This document shows positions 36,958-45,271 of a stretch of 64,000 bases of DNA, in pieces; positions within the stretch are counted from its first letter, which is position 1, and the number at the start of each line of letters is the position of its first letter. The stretch comes from Haliscomenobacter sp965225875 (GTDB lineage Bacteria > Bacteroidota > Bacteroidia > Chitinophagales > Saprospiraceae). The translations under genes and the position numbers were made by a program. The notes beneath the pieces were generated by a model, which saw nothing but the letters and a program-made list of their open reading frames with translations, searched no databases and was not told the origin of the DNA. The stretch is taken from assembly GCF_965225875.1 (NCBI RefSeq), contig NZ_CBDDBS010000002.1:1984001-2048000 (forward strand), in the 5' to 3' direction.

Positions 36958-37608
36958 ATGAATTTTCAGTCTTACAAAGTATCATCCATCCTCATTGCGC
37001 TCTGTTGTTTTTGCACGCTCTCCTGCAAACTAACCTTCAACCCATTATTTGATGGGGAGACTTTTAAGGGCTGGGAGGGAGATACGATAAAAACATGGAA
37101 TATTATTCAGGGTGAAATAAGGGGAGGCTCTCTTTCTGAAATTGTTCCACACAATGACTTTCTATGCACAACCAACACTTATGAAAATTTCGTCCTCAAA
37201 TTGAAATTCAAACTTGAAGGTAGTGAGGGGTTTATCAACGCAGGCGTTCAATTTAGAAGTAAGCGCTTGTCGAATCCCGCTTATGAAATGATTGGCTATC
37301 AGGCGGACCTGGGAAACAATTACTATGGTGTGCTATATGATGAATCAAGGAGGAATATTGTCCTACAGGGCCTTGATTCTGTCGCAACCAGCCAGATTGT
37401 AAAATTGAAAGATTGGAATGACTATAAGATACGGGCAAAAGGTAAAAGGATTCAGATCTATTTGAATGGAAAACAAACCGTTGATTACACGGAAGCTGAC
37501 CCAGCGATAGTTCAGCAGGGCGTAATTGGTTTGCAAATACACGGTGGGGGAAAAGCATTGGCATCCTACAAGGATATTTCAATTAGGAAAAAAGCACCGT
37601 TGAGATAA
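36958..37608 (+). CDS. DUF1080 (3-keto-disaccharide hydrolase-like) lipoprotein
   Basis: A 216-residue protein with a lipoprotein-type signal (SILIALCCFCTLSC, Cys about 23). The body is a single DUF1080 concanavalin-like domain: FNPLFDGETFKGWEG at the start, FVLKLKFKLEGSEGFINAGVQFRS in the middle, and GVIGLQIHGGGKALASYKDISI at the end, the standard GxIGLQxH signature. Family members include 3-keto-glycoside hydrolases and simple carbohydrate-binding modules. Divergent from the 36803 gene; it ends in a terminator before tRNA-Asn. Confidence 0.85.
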   Translation: MNFQSYKVSSILIALCCFCTLSCKLTFNPLFDGETFKGWEGDTIKTWNIIQGEIRGGSLSEIVPHNDFLCTTNTYENFVLKLKFKLEGSEGFINAGVQFRSKRLSNPAYEMIGYQADLGNNYYGVLYDESRRNIVLQGLDSVATSQIVKLKDWNDYKIRAKGKRIQIYLNGKQTVDYTEADPAIVQQGVIGLQIHGGGKALASYKDISIRKKAPLR

Positions 37609-37645
37609 AACAAGATTTAGACAAGCGCTTAGAACCCAAACGAAA

Positions 37646-37687
37646 AAAGGCTCCTCAATCAATTGATCAAGAAGCCTTTATCTTTTT
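37646..37687 (+). terminator. Terminator after the DUF1080 gene
   Basis: AAAGGCT (37646-37652) pairs with AGCCTTT (37673-37679), with an internal palindrome TCAATTGA in the loop, followed by TCTTTTT. Confidence 0.6.
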
Positions 37688-37688
37688 G

Positions 37689-37762
37689 CGCCTCAGGTAG
37701 GGCTCGAACCTACGACCTACGGATTAACAGTCCGCCGCTCTAACCGGCTGAGCTACTGAGGC
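37689..37762 (-). tRNA. tRNA-Asn (GTT)
   Basis: On the minus strand the gene starts GCCTCAG and ends CTGAGGC plus discriminator G. The D stem-loop AGCTCAGCCGGTTAGAGC, anticodon arm GCGGACTGTTAATCCGT with anticodon GTT, and T arm GTAGGTTCGAGCCCTAC are all complete. Discriminator G is right for Asn. CCA is not encoded (GCAA follows), so it must be added after transcription. Confidence 0.95.
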
Positions 37763-37793
37763 ACTTGCCGGTGCAATTATCGAATTGCGTGTG

Positions 37794-37824
37794 CAAATGT
37801 ATGCCAACTCAAAATAATGTGCAA
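37794..37824 (-). promoter_or_regulatory. tRNA-Asn promoter
   Basis: On the minus strand TTG (37824-37822) is followed after 20 bases by TACATTTG (37801-37794), an exact Bacteroidota consensus, about 32 bases before the tRNA 5' end. Confidence 0.65.
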
Positions 37825-37860
37825 TATTTGTGGCGTAATTTTTTCAAAAAACTTTTCATC

Positions 37861-38787
37861 ATGAGTTTACTTGCGGTTGGAACCGTTGCTTTCGACGACA
37901 TTGAGACCCCCATGGGCCGTGCAGAAATGGCCATTGGCGGGGCTGCAACCTACATTACGCTGGCTGCTTCTCATTTTTTGAATGACCTACGCCTGGTGTC
38001 GGTCATTGGGGACGATTTCCCGCAAGACATGTTGAATTTTATGCGCCAAAGAGGAATTGACCTCGAAGGTTTGCAGGTAAAGGCTGGTGAAAAGTCCTTC
38101 TTTTGGGCTGGCCGCTACCACAACAACATGAATTCCCGCGATACGCTGGATACCCAGTTGAATGTACTGGCCGATTTTGACCCCGTCTTGCCCGATGCCT
38201 ACAAAGATACGGAGTACCTGATGCTCGGTAACCTGACCCCCGCGGTTCAGCTGCGCGTCATTGAACAAATGAACAAACGCCCCAAGCTGATCGCCTTAGA
38301 TACCATGAATTTTTGGATGGATATCGCCTGGGACAGCCTGATGGAAGTGCTGGGTAAAATTGATATGCTGATCATCAACGATGAAGAAGCCCGCCAATTG
38401 TCGGGCGAACATTCATTGGTGAAGGCTGCCCACAAAATTCATGCTCTGGGGCCACGCTTCCTGGTGATCAAAAAAGGAGAGCATGGTGCACTCTTGTTTG
38501 AAGGAGATAAACTCTTCTTTGCTCCCGCTTTGCCACTTCAGGAAGTGACCGACCCAACGGGTGCCGGAGATACTTTTGCCGGTGGATTCATGGGCTACAT
38601 TGCCAAAACCGAGGATACTTCCTTCGAAAACATGAAGCGGGCGATCATTTATGGTTCCGCCATGGCTTCCTTCTGCGTGGAGCAATTCAGCGTAGACGCC
38701 CTCAAATCCCTGGACTCCGCCAAAATCAACGAACGGGTTCAACGTTTTGTGGAATTGGTGAATTTTGATCTGGTGATGGAGATTTGA
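37861..38787 (+). CDS. PfkB-family sugar kinase
   Basis: A 308-residue ribokinase-fold kinase. An early GGAATYIT segment fits the substrate-binding start of the family, LLIINDEEARQLSG-like segments follow, and the second PfkB signature DPTGAGDTFAGGF (about 235-247) carries the catalytic base aspartate and the anion hole. The phosphorylated sugar or nucleoside cannot be told. ATG 37861 (MSLLAVGTVAFDDI) matches the family start; the upstream frame overlaps tRNA promoter sequence. The TGA stop lies in the first of three complementary segments (38784-38833). Nif3 follows after 69 bases. Confidence 0.88.
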   Translation: MSLLAVGTVAFDDIETPMGRAEMAIGGAATYITLAASHFLNDLRLVSVIGDDFPQDMLNFMRQRGIDLEGLQVKAGEKSFFWAGRYHNNMNSRDTLDTQLNVLADFDPVLPDAYKDTEYLMLGNLTPAVQLRVIEQMNKRPKLIALDTMNFWMDIAWDSLMEVLGKIDMLIINDEEARQLSGEHSLVKAAHKIHALGPRFLVIKKGEHGALLFEGDKLFFAPALPLQEVTDPTGAGDTFAGGFMGYIAKTEDTSFENMKRAIIYGSAMASFCVEQFSVDALKSLDSAKINERVQRFVELVNFDLVMEI

Positions 38788-38833
38788 AACCAATGGGGAG
38801 TTTCAACCGTTGTTGTAGAATAGCGGTTGAAAC
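38784..38833 (+). other. Three mutually complementary segments
   Basis: TTGAAAC (38784-38790), GTTTCAACCG (38800-38809) and CGGTTGAAAC (38824-38833): the middle one can pair with either outer one, giving exclusive hairpins between the sugar kinase stop and the Nif3 start. Confidence 0.5.
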
Positions 38834-38856
38834 TTCTAAATGCTAGTTTTTAAGAT

Positions 38857-39672
38857 ATGCCCACAACCATTTCCGAACTTACCACCTACCTCGAAAGCAT
38901 CGCACCTTCCCACTACCAGGAAGACTACGACAATTCTGGCCTTCTCGTGGGTGACCCCAATGCAGAAATCAGCGGGGTAATGATCGCCCTGGACGCTACC
39001 GAAGCCGTAATCGATGAAGCCGTGGCCAAGGGCTGTAACCTACTGGTGGCCCACCACCCGATTATTTTTCGGGGCCTGAAACGCCTGACTGGTCGCAATT
39101 ACGTGGAACGTGTAGTGATCAAAGCCATCCGTGAAGGTGTAGCCCTGTACGCCATCCACACCAACCTCGACAACGTATACCGCAATGGGGTGAATGGTAA
39201 AATTGCCGAAAAACTGGGCTTGCAAAACACCCGCATCCTGTCCGCAAAACCTTTGCTGAAGAATGGCTTACCTGCTCCGGACCCCGAAGTGGGCTCGGGC
39301 ATGATTGGTACTTTACCCCAAAGCATGAGTGAAATCGATTTTCTGCAGCACCTCAAAAGCAGCATGCAGGTCGGTTGCATCAAATACACCCCCTTGCGCA
39401 ACCGCGAGGTACGTACCATAGCCGTTTGTGGCGGTTCAGGAGGCTTTCTGTTGCCCAAAGCCGTTGCCGCTGGTGCCGACGTTTTTGTGACCGCCGATTA
39501 CAAATACCACGAGTTTTTTGACGCCGATGGCCAAATTGTCATTGCCGATATCGGACACTATGAAAGTGAGCAATTTACCATCGAATTATTACACGAGATT
39601 ATTTCAAAAAAATATAGTAACTTTGCGCGCTATTGCACGAGCGTGAAGACCAATCCCGTTCATTATTATTAA
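38857..39672 (+). CDS. Nif3-like dinuclear metal centre protein
   Basis: A 271-residue member of the NIF3/YqfO family, which forms hexameric rings with a dinuclear metal site (GTP cyclohydrolase I type 2 annotations are not well proven). Visible are YDNSGLLVG near the N-terminus, the metal-binding LLVAHHPIIF (His68/His69 region), YAIHTNLDN, and late GGSGG and YHEFFDA segments with IGHYESEQ. The form is the compact one, without the about 100-residue central insertion found in many Bacteroidota Nif3 proteins of about 365 residues. It is followed by the zinc-ribbon gene after 12 bases, a common pairing. Confidence 0.93.
   Translation: MPTTISELTTYLESIAPSHYQEDYDNSGLLVGDPNAEISGVMIALDATEAVIDEAVAKGCNLLVAHHPIIFRGLKRLTGRNYVERVVIKAIREGVALYAIHTNLDNVYRNGVNGKIAEKLGLQNTRILSAKPLLKNGLPAPDPEVGSGMIGTLPQSMSEIDFLQHLKSSMQVGCIKYTPLRNREVRTIAVCGGSGGFLLPKAVAAGADVFVTADYKYHEFFDADGQIVIADIGHYESEQFTIELLHEIISKKYSNFARYCTSVKTNPVHYY
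39618..39625 (+). promoter_or_regulatory. Possible internal promoter for the zinc-ribbon gene
   Basis: TAACTTTG matches the -7 consensus inside the end of the Nif3 gene, 60 bases before ATG 39685; no clear -33 element. Confidence 0.35.
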
Positions 39673-39684
39673 CAACAACCAAAC

Positions 39685-40455
39685 ATGGCTAACGAAATTA
39701 CTGTAGCGGAAAAGCTCAAAACGCTGTATCAGCTCCAACTCATCGATGCTCAAATTGGTGAAATTGAGGTATTGAAGGGCGAATTGCCCATGGAAGTTAG
39801 TGACCTGGAGGATGATATTGTCGGTTTGGAGACCCGTCTGGAAAAAACGGTAAGCAGCGTCAAGGAATTACAAGCCATTGTAGCTCGCTTCGCGACCAAC
39901 ATCAAAGAGGCAGAAGCCTTGAAGGTCAAATACAAAACGCAACTCGACAACGTTAAGAACAACCGCGAATACGAAGCATTGACCAAGGAATTGGAAATGC
40001 AGGACCTCGATATCCAATTGGCTGAAAAGCGCATCAAGCAGGCCAGAATAGATGTGGCCAAGCAAGAAGAAAGCCAGGCCAATACGGAAGAACGTTTGGC
40101 TAAAAAGAAAAAAGATCTGGAAGCCAAGCAGATAGAATTGAATGAAATCATTTCCAAAACGGAGAACGAAGAACGTGCCCTGCGCGCTGAATCGGATGCT
40201 GCTCGCGAGCACATCGAGGAGCGTTTGATCAAGGCTTATGATAAAATCCGTACATCTTATCGCAACGGTTTGGCTGTGGTTACCATCCAGCGTGACTCTT
40301 GTGGAGGTTGCTTCAACAAGATTCCACCACAAGTCCAGTTGGAGATTTCGATGCGTAAAAAGATCATTGCTTGTGAGCACTGCGGTCGTATCCTCGTGGA
40401 TGACTACATCCTGACTGGAGACAAAATCGCTGAGCACCAGGCTGAGTTTGGATAG
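39685..40455 (+). CDS. C4-type zinc-ribbon coiled-coil protein (zf-RING_7/DUF164)
   Basis: A 256-residue cytoplasmic protein. About residues 5-190 form a long coiled coil rich in Lys, Glu and Ala; the C-terminal domain has CGGCF and CEHCG pairs forming a zinc ribbon (about 205-240). This is the CT398-like family, proposed to bind nucleic acid or serve as an assembly factor. It is almost always next to Nif3 in Bacteroidota, as here with a 12-base gap, which suggests shared work. It ends in a strong terminator. Confidence 0.92.
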   Translation: MANEITVAEKLKTLYQLQLIDAQIGEIEVLKGELPMEVSDLEDDIVGLETRLEKTVSSVKELQAIVARFATNIKEAEALKVKYKTQLDNVKNNREYEALTKELEMQDLDIQLAEKRIKQARIDVAKQEESQANTEERLAKKKKDLEAKQIELNEIISKTENEERALRAESDAAREHIEERLIKAYDKIRTSYRNGLAVVTIQRDSCGGCFNKIPPQVQLEISMRKKIIACEHCGRILVDDYILTGDKIAEHQAEFG

Positions 40456-40480
40456 GCTTTTTGAAGCCTTATAAAAATGG

Positions 40481-40523
40481 GAAGAGGGATACAAATTTGC
40501 TTTGTATCCCTCTTCTTTGTATT
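40481..40523 (+). terminator. Terminator of the Nif3/zinc-ribbon operon
   Basis: GAAGAGGGATACAAA (40481-40495) pairs perfectly with 40501-40515 around TTTGC, followed by TTTGTATT. Confidence 0.8.
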
Positions 40524-40527
40524 ACTA

Positions 40528-40640
40528 CTTAGGTGAATCCTTAAGTGCCTTCGGTTTCTTAGGTGGTGAAAATATATCCTGCTCCGCAGGGTTTTTTCTT
40601 TCCACCACCTAAGAAACCGAAGGCACTTAAGAATCCTAAG
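40528..40640. repeat. Large hairpin element with about 42-base arms
   Basis: Left arm 40528-40571 (CTTAGGTGAATCCTTAAGTG ...) and right arm 40600-40640 (... CACTTAAGAATCCTAAG) are complementary but for small indels. The loop holds CCTGCTCCGCAGG, itself a hairpin. The right end is 2 bases from the minus-strand TAA of the aminopeptidase gene. MITE-like; no transposase nearby. Confidence 0.75.
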
Positions 40641-40642
40641 AA

Positions 40643-41944
40643 TTACTCCGAGATCATCACCGACATCAACTCCTCAATCTCCTCTGCCTCCACCGGAATA
40701 CCGGCCATCAAATCCAACGGCCCATTCTCCGTAACTAGAATATCATTTTCAATCCGAACTCCCAATTTTTCATCGCGGATGTAAATGCCCGGCTCACAGG
40801 TGAAGACCATTCCTTCCTGAATCGGCACATAACGGTCGGCCAGATCGTGCACATCCATCCCCAAGTGGTGAGAAGTACCATGCATAAAGAACTGCTTGTA
40901 CAGTGGCAACTCTGGGTTCTGCTGGTCAATTTCTTTGCGACTCAATAATTTGAGATCGATTAGGGCGCTTTCCATCATTTTGACCACCTCCTTGCTGTAT
41001 TCCTCCAGAGTAGTGCCAGGCACGAGTAGTTGCTGTGCCTCCCGCATAATCTGCAATACCGCATCGTATACACTGCGCTGGCGTTTGCTGAATTGGCCGC
41101 TCACCGGGATGGTCCGAGTGAGGTCGGAGGCGTAATGCCCATATTCGGCTCCAAAATCCATCAGGAGGACATCACCAGCCTTACACTGCTGGTTGTTGTG
41201 GGTATAGTGCAACACACAACTATTGGCTCCCGAAGCGATAATGGGATCATAGGCGTGCCCGGATGCGCGATTGCGGATGAACTCGTGGGTGATTTCGGCT
41301 TCGATTTCGTATTCCATTACCCCAGGCCGCACAAACTCAAGCACCCGTTTGAAAGCTTTACCCGTAATCCCGATGGCCTGTTGAATCAATTCCACCTCAG
41401 CCTCCTGTTTGTTCATCATCAATTTTTTGAGGATGGGCTGGGCACGGTGGTACTTGTGCGCAGGGTAACGCTCCATGACGTCGCGGGCCATGCGCATGTT
41501 GCGCGTAGGCAATTCGGGGATAAAACGGTCGTGCTCCTCGGTGTTGATGTAAATGCGCTTGGATAGCAGGATCAACTCGTGCAAAATGGGGGCCATTTCA
41601 TCCAACCAATACACTTTTTGAATGCCGGAAACTTCGCGGGCTTTTTCTTTGCTGTATTTCTCACCTTCCCAAATGGCAATGTAATCGCTGGTGCGTTTCA
41701 CAAATGCCACTTCCTGAAACCCCTCCTTAATACAATCCGGAAACAAGACCACCACGGTTTCTTCCTGATCCAATCCACTGAGGTAAAACAAGCCCGAATT
41801 CTGTCGAAAGGGGAAAAAGGTATCTCCGCTGCGTGGCATCAAGTCGTTGGAATAAAAGATTGCCAAGGATTCAGGCTGCATTTTGCGCATGAAACGCTTG
41901 CGGTTGTTGACAAAAAAGTCCGGGTTGATCGGATCGTATTTCAT
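40643..41944 (-). CDS. Aminopeptidase P family (Xaa-Pro aminopeptidase, M24B)
   Basis: A 433-residue enzyme. The N-terminal aminopeptidase P domain (about 1-150) is followed by the pita-bread metallopeptidase domain with the expected five ligands in VLLMDFGAEYGHYASDLTRT (two aspartates), HGTSHHLGMDVHD (histidine), FTCEPGIYI (glutamate) and VRIENDILV (glutamate). It releases N-terminal residues before proline. No signal peptide. ATG 41944 (MKYDPINPDFF) fits the family start. Downstream of the glycosyltransferase gene on the same strand by 143 bases. Confidence 0.93.
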   Translation of the reverse strand: MKYDPINPDFFVNNRKRFMRKMQPESLAIFYSNDLMPRSGDTFFPFRQNSGLFYLSGLDQEETVVVLFPDCIKEGFQEVAFVKRTSDYIAIWEGEKYSKEKAREVSGIQKVYWLDEMAPILHELILLSKRIYINTEEHDRFIPELPTRNMRMARDVMERYPAHKYHRAQPILKKLMMNKQEAEVELIQQAIGITGKAFKRVLEFVRPGVMEYEIEAEITHEFIRNRASGHAYDPIIASGANSCVLHYTHNNQQCKAGDVLLMDFGAEYGHYASDLTRTIPVSGQFSKRQRSVYDAVLQIMREAQQLLVPGTTLEEYSKEVVKMMESALIDLKLLSRKEIDQQNPELPLYKQFFMHGTSHHLGMDVHDLADRYVPIQEGMVFTCEPGIYIRDEKLGVRIENDILVTENGPLDLMAGIPVEAEEIEELMSVMISE

Positions 41945-42087
41945 GGTCGCTTTCCTTTTAAACAAGCCCTAAATTATAAAAGATATTGGATTGCGAGCAA
42001 AGGAATTGGGGCTTTTGCTGGAAAAGCGATGATTTTTTACTTCAGCTCCGCTGAAAGCAAACAAAAGGAATAAATACCAGCACTGAA

Positions 42088-42831
42088 TTATTTCCGGTAC
42101 ATCTTGAGTTTAAGGATACCCACACGGCTCAAAAAATGCCCAATCGACACCCGCAACACCCCTAAACCGTACTTCATACTCCGTCGGAAATTGATCGAAG
42201 ACGCTTCTTCGAAGTACTTGGTAGGGCAGGTCACTTCGGCAATGTCAAAACCTGCGTAGACAATTTGAGAAAGCATTTCATTGTCAAAAACGAAGTCGTC
42301 CGAGTTTTGATTAAAATTAATGCCTTCCAGAACCTGGCGACTGAAGGCGCGATAACCCGTGTGGTATTCGGAGAGTTTGTAGTTGATGAGCAGGTTTTGG
42401 AAAAAAGTCAAAAAGCGGTTGGCAATGTATTTGTACATCGGCATCCCCCCCTTGAGGGCGCCCATGCCCAGGATGCGTGAGCCCAACACCACCGGGTACA
42501 ACTCTTCTCCAATGATGTTGACCATCGAAGGGATCAACAGGGGCGTGTATTGATAATCCGGGTGCAGCATGATCACAATATCGCCACCCAATTCCAGGGC
42601 CTTGTTGTACAGGCTTTTTTGATTGCCTCCGTAACCCTTGTTTTTTTCGTGTTTGATCACGTGATGGATGCCAATGCTGCGGGCCAGGTCGGCGGTATTG
42701 TCTTTACTGGCATCGTCGCAAAGAATGACCTCGTCTACCAGGTCAAATGGGATTTCCTGATAGGTTTTTTGCAGGGTGCGGGCGGCGTTGTAAGCCGGCA
42801 GAACGACGATGACTTTTTTGCCTTTGTACAT
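42088..42831 (-). CDS. Glycosyltransferase family 2 (polyprenyl-phosphate glycosyltransferase type)
   Basis: A 247-residue GT-A enzyme. VVLPAYNAARTL at the start, VILCDDASKDNT, the HPDYQY nucleotide/metal motif and SEYHTGYRAFSR are the usual GT2 marks. It resembles dolichyl-phosphate mannosyl/glucosyltransferases, which load a sugar from a nucleotide donor onto a lipid carrier, but it has no C-terminal membrane helices. Divergent from the thioesterase gene. Confidence 0.88.
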   Translation of the reverse strand: MYKGKKVIVVLPAYNAARTLQKTYQEIPFDLVDEVILCDDASKDNTADLARSIGIHHVIKHEKNKGYGGNQKSLYNKALELGGDIVIMLHPDYQYTPLLIPSMVNIIGEELYPVVLGSRILGMGALKGGMPMYKYIANRFLTFFQNLLINYKLSEYHTGYRAFSRQVLEGINFNQNSDDFVFDNEMLSQIVYAGFDIAEVTCPTKYFEEASSINFRRSMKYGLGVLRVSIGHFLSRVGILKLKMYRK

Positions 42832-42952
42832 GCTTGCTTGGATTTCGGGGGCGAAGATAGATAAAGGTTTGGGGCTTTCAAAAAGAGTAGATTAATCATA
42901 TGTTACCAATCAGCGACAAAAGCACTTACCTTTAGGGCATAAATTACCACCT

Positions 42953-43504
42953 ATGCAGGCCAAACCCGTTTCCCTCTCCCGCACCACCATCACCGAACTG
43001 ATGATTCCCGCTTACGCCAATTTCGGCGGCAAAATCCACGGCGGCATTCTGCTTTCCCTTATGGACAAGGTAGCTTACGCCTGCGCGGCCAAACACGCTG
43101 GCGCTTACGTCGTCACGGTATCCGTGGATGGGGTGAATTTCCGGGAGCCCGTTTCGGTTGGGGAACTGGTGTCACTACACGCCTCGGTCAACTATGTAGG
43201 GCGCACTTCTCTGGTGGTAGGCATTCGGGTGGAATCGGAGAATGTGATCACGGGTGAAAAAAAGCACACCAATACTTCGTATTTCACCATGGTGGCCAAA
43301 GATGTTGAAGGAAAGCTGTGTATGGTGCCACCCTTGGCTTTGGAAAACGACGAAGACATCCGTCGCTGCCTGGAATCCATCAAACGCAAGCGACTCAAGG
43401 AAGCCTTTAGTGATGAGTTTGACAATGAAAAAAACCGTCTGGATTTGGAGGACAATTTGCATTTGTTGAAGAAGGAACGGGTGGAGCTACCGATAAAAGG
43501 TTGA
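42953..43504 (+). CDS. Acyl-CoA thioesterase (hotdog fold, YciA-like)
   Basis: A 183-residue hotdog-fold protein. ANFGGKIHGGILLSLMDKVAYACA carries the family's catalytic-helix signature (shown in two parts: NFGGKIHGG and LLSLMDKVAY), followed by VDGVNFREPVSVGELV and the VGIRVESEN strand. It hydrolyses acyl-CoA to free acid and CoA in the cytoplasm; chain length unknown. The last about 45 residues are a charged helical tail. The TGA stop is contained in the left arm of a 110-base palindrome. TACCTTTA at 42927-42934 is a possible -7 box with one mismatch. Confidence 0.87.
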   Translation: MQAKPVSLSRTTITELMIPAYANFGGKIHGGILLSLMDKVAYACAAKHAGAYVVTVSVDGVNFREPVSVGELVSLHASVNYVGRTSLVVGIRVESENVITGEKKHTNTSYFTMVAKDVEGKLCMVPPLALENDEDIRRCLESIKRKRLKEAFSDEFDNEKNRLDLEDNLHLLKKERVELPIKG

Positions 43505-43608
43505 GAAGTTGAGGGGTTGAGAAGTTGAGGCTGCCGCAGTGACTTAGACGCAATCCTGCTCAAGTCGCTGCGGCAGCCTCAACTTCTCAACCCCTCAACT
43601 TCTCAACC
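43499..43608. repeat. 110-base palindrome with 45-base arms
   Basis: Left arm 43499-43543 (starts GGTTGAGAAGTTGAGGGGTT) and right arm 43564-43608 are reverse complements at 44 of 45 positions, with a 20-base loop. Each arm holds two GGTTGAGAAGTTGAGG-type units and CTGCCGCAG. The thioesterase TGA is at bases 4-6 of the left arm. A decayed relative lies at 16368-16457. Confidence 0.9.
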
Positions 43609-43679
43609 CAATTAGATTTATCCGTAAAAAGCATCAAATATTACCAGAAAATTCGTAGTCTAGGGCGCAAAATCGCCGT

Positions 43680-45023
43680 ATGTCTGAAAACCACGCCGCC
43701 AAAAGCCACCAACTGGGCTTTTCCACCATTACCCTCATCACCGTTAGCCTCATCATAGGGCTGGGAATCTTTAAAACGCCCGCCATCATTGCTGCCAATG
43801 CGGGTACCCAAACCATCTTTTTTGCCGCCTGGATCATCGGAGGCATCACTGCCCTTTGTGGGGCTTTGACCTACGCCGAAATTGGGGCGAGGTACCCGGT
43901 CATGGGTGGATTTTATCAGATTTTCAACTATGGCTATCACCCCGTGGTAGGCTTTACCGTCAACATCCTGGTCTTGATTGTGAATGCGGCCAATCTGGGC
44001 GTCGTGGCCCTGATCGGCGCGGATTATTTGAGCGATCTGGTATTTGGACACCCCTCAGGCGTGTTGTTCAATACGGCGATGGCAACCATTGCCGTGGGAC
44101 TGTTTTATGGCGTGAATTTGTTGGGCTTAAAAACCAGCGCCCAAACCCAGAATTTTATGACCGTGTTGAAAATTGGTTTGATCCTCATTCTGATTTCAAC
44201 CCTGTTCGCTGGAGTAGTTGTCGAACCACACGGTTATGAAAACCAACCCGTGCAGACTTTTACGGGTAATAATACGGTACTGCTTCTACTCTTGAGCCTC
44301 ATCGCAGTATCCTTTACTTATGGAGGCTACCAACAAACCCTGAACTTTGGGGCAGAAGCGAAACCCGGCCCAGCGTTGCACAAGGGCATCATTGCAGGCA
44401 CCTTACTTGCCATTTTCCTCTACCTGGCCATAAATTACGCTTACGTACAAGTGATTGGTTTTGAAAAAATGAAGAACGCTACTGCGATCGGTTCCTTGTT
44501 GTTTGAGGCCTGGTTTGGCAAAGTTGGCGGCAAAGTGTTTGACCTGGCCATGTTCCTTTCCGTGCTTACTTATGTCAACATCATCCTGATGAGCAATCCC
44601 CGAGTGATGTGCGCCATGAGTGAGGATGGGGTCTTGCCCAAAATTTTCTCTCGCAGGCATCCTCGTACGGGCGCATTGGTGCCTGGGCTTACAGCTTACG
44701 CCATCCTGACCATCATCATTACCCTTATTGGCAAACAAATCGACCAAATATTGAGCTTTACCATGTTTTTGGATAGCATCGGCATGTGTACTTCTGCTGC
44801 GACTTTGTTTATTTTGCGGCGGCGGGGCGAAGGTGATGGGCGAGTGACTGGGGCTTTGGCAAAATACACGCCTTATCTGGCGGCGTTTTTTGTGCTGAGT
44901 TACGCGATGGTGGCCGTGGCGGTGGTAATCCAGAAGCCGGGAGCGGCGGGGATCGGAATGGGGCTGTTGGTTGGGCTGGGGGTTTTGTATTTTGGGGTGT
45001 TGCGGAGGCGTACCCACGTTTAA
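43680..45023 (+). CDS. APC-family amino acid permease
   Basis: A 447-residue integral membrane protein with about 12 hydrophobic helices. The start (GFSTITLITVSLIIGLGIFKTP) has the GxGIF motif of the APC family unwound first helix, and AEIGARYPVMGGFY is the typical loop after TM2. It should move amino acids in symport with H+ or by exchange; substrate unknown. No obvious partner gene is near; the trans-sulfuration enzyme lies 248 bases downstream. The stop is at the edge of the REP-like repeat region. Confidence 0.9.
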   Translation: MSENHAAKSHQLGFSTITLITVSLIIGLGIFKTPAIIAANAGTQTIFFAAWIIGGITALCGALTYAEIGARYPVMGGFYQIFNYGYHPVVGFTVNILVLIVNAANLGVVALIGADYLSDLVFGHPSGVLFNTAMATIAVGLFYGVNLLGLKTSAQTQNFMTVLKIGLILILISTLFAGVVVEPHGYENQPVQTFTGNNTVLLLLLSLIAVSFTYGGYQQTLNFGAEAKPGPALHKGIIAGTLLAIFLYLAINYAYVQVIGFEKMKNATAIGSLLFEAWFGKVGGKVFDLAMFLSVLTYVNIILMSNPRVMCAMSEDGVLPKIFSRRHPRTGALVPGLTAYAILTIIITLIGKQIDQILSFTMFLDSIGMCTSAATLFILRRRGEGDGRVTGALAKYTPYLAAFFVLSYAMVAVAVVIQKPGAAGIGMGLLVGLGVLYFGVLRRRTHV

Positions 45024-45190
45024 AGCCCCACGACTAAAGTCATGGGCTTGTTTTTGGGGTGGCCTCCCACGGATAAATCCGTGGGTTGGCGGAGTGCTTG
45101 GAGGAATGGAAGGCCAACACACCCACACTCACACGATCACACTCACACCCATTCTTGGTGGCCTCCCACGGATAAATCCGTGGGTTGGCG
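45023..45190. repeat. REP-like hairpins with TAAA loops
   Basis: One hairpin AAGCCCCACGAC-TAAA-GTCATGGGCTT (45023-45049) is followed by two identical 31-base copies at 45061-45091 and 45160-45190, each containing the perfect stem CCCACGGA-TAAA-TCCGTGGG. Between the copies lies a CACACT-rich low-complexity stretch (45117-45151). The layout resembles REP elements mobilised by RAYT/IS200-like TnpA enzymes; no such gene is in the window. Confidence 0.75.
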
Positions 45191-45271
45191 AAGTTTTTAT
45201 CAAATGCATCATTAAAATATAGGTGAAGTGGGCAACCGCAAGGGATTGCCCCAACACCCACACCCATTCTC

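Noticed and set aside
17356..45190. Palindromic elements as insertion sequence ends
   Set aside because: No transposase or integrase gene is present between or near any pair, and no target duplications could be identified by eye.
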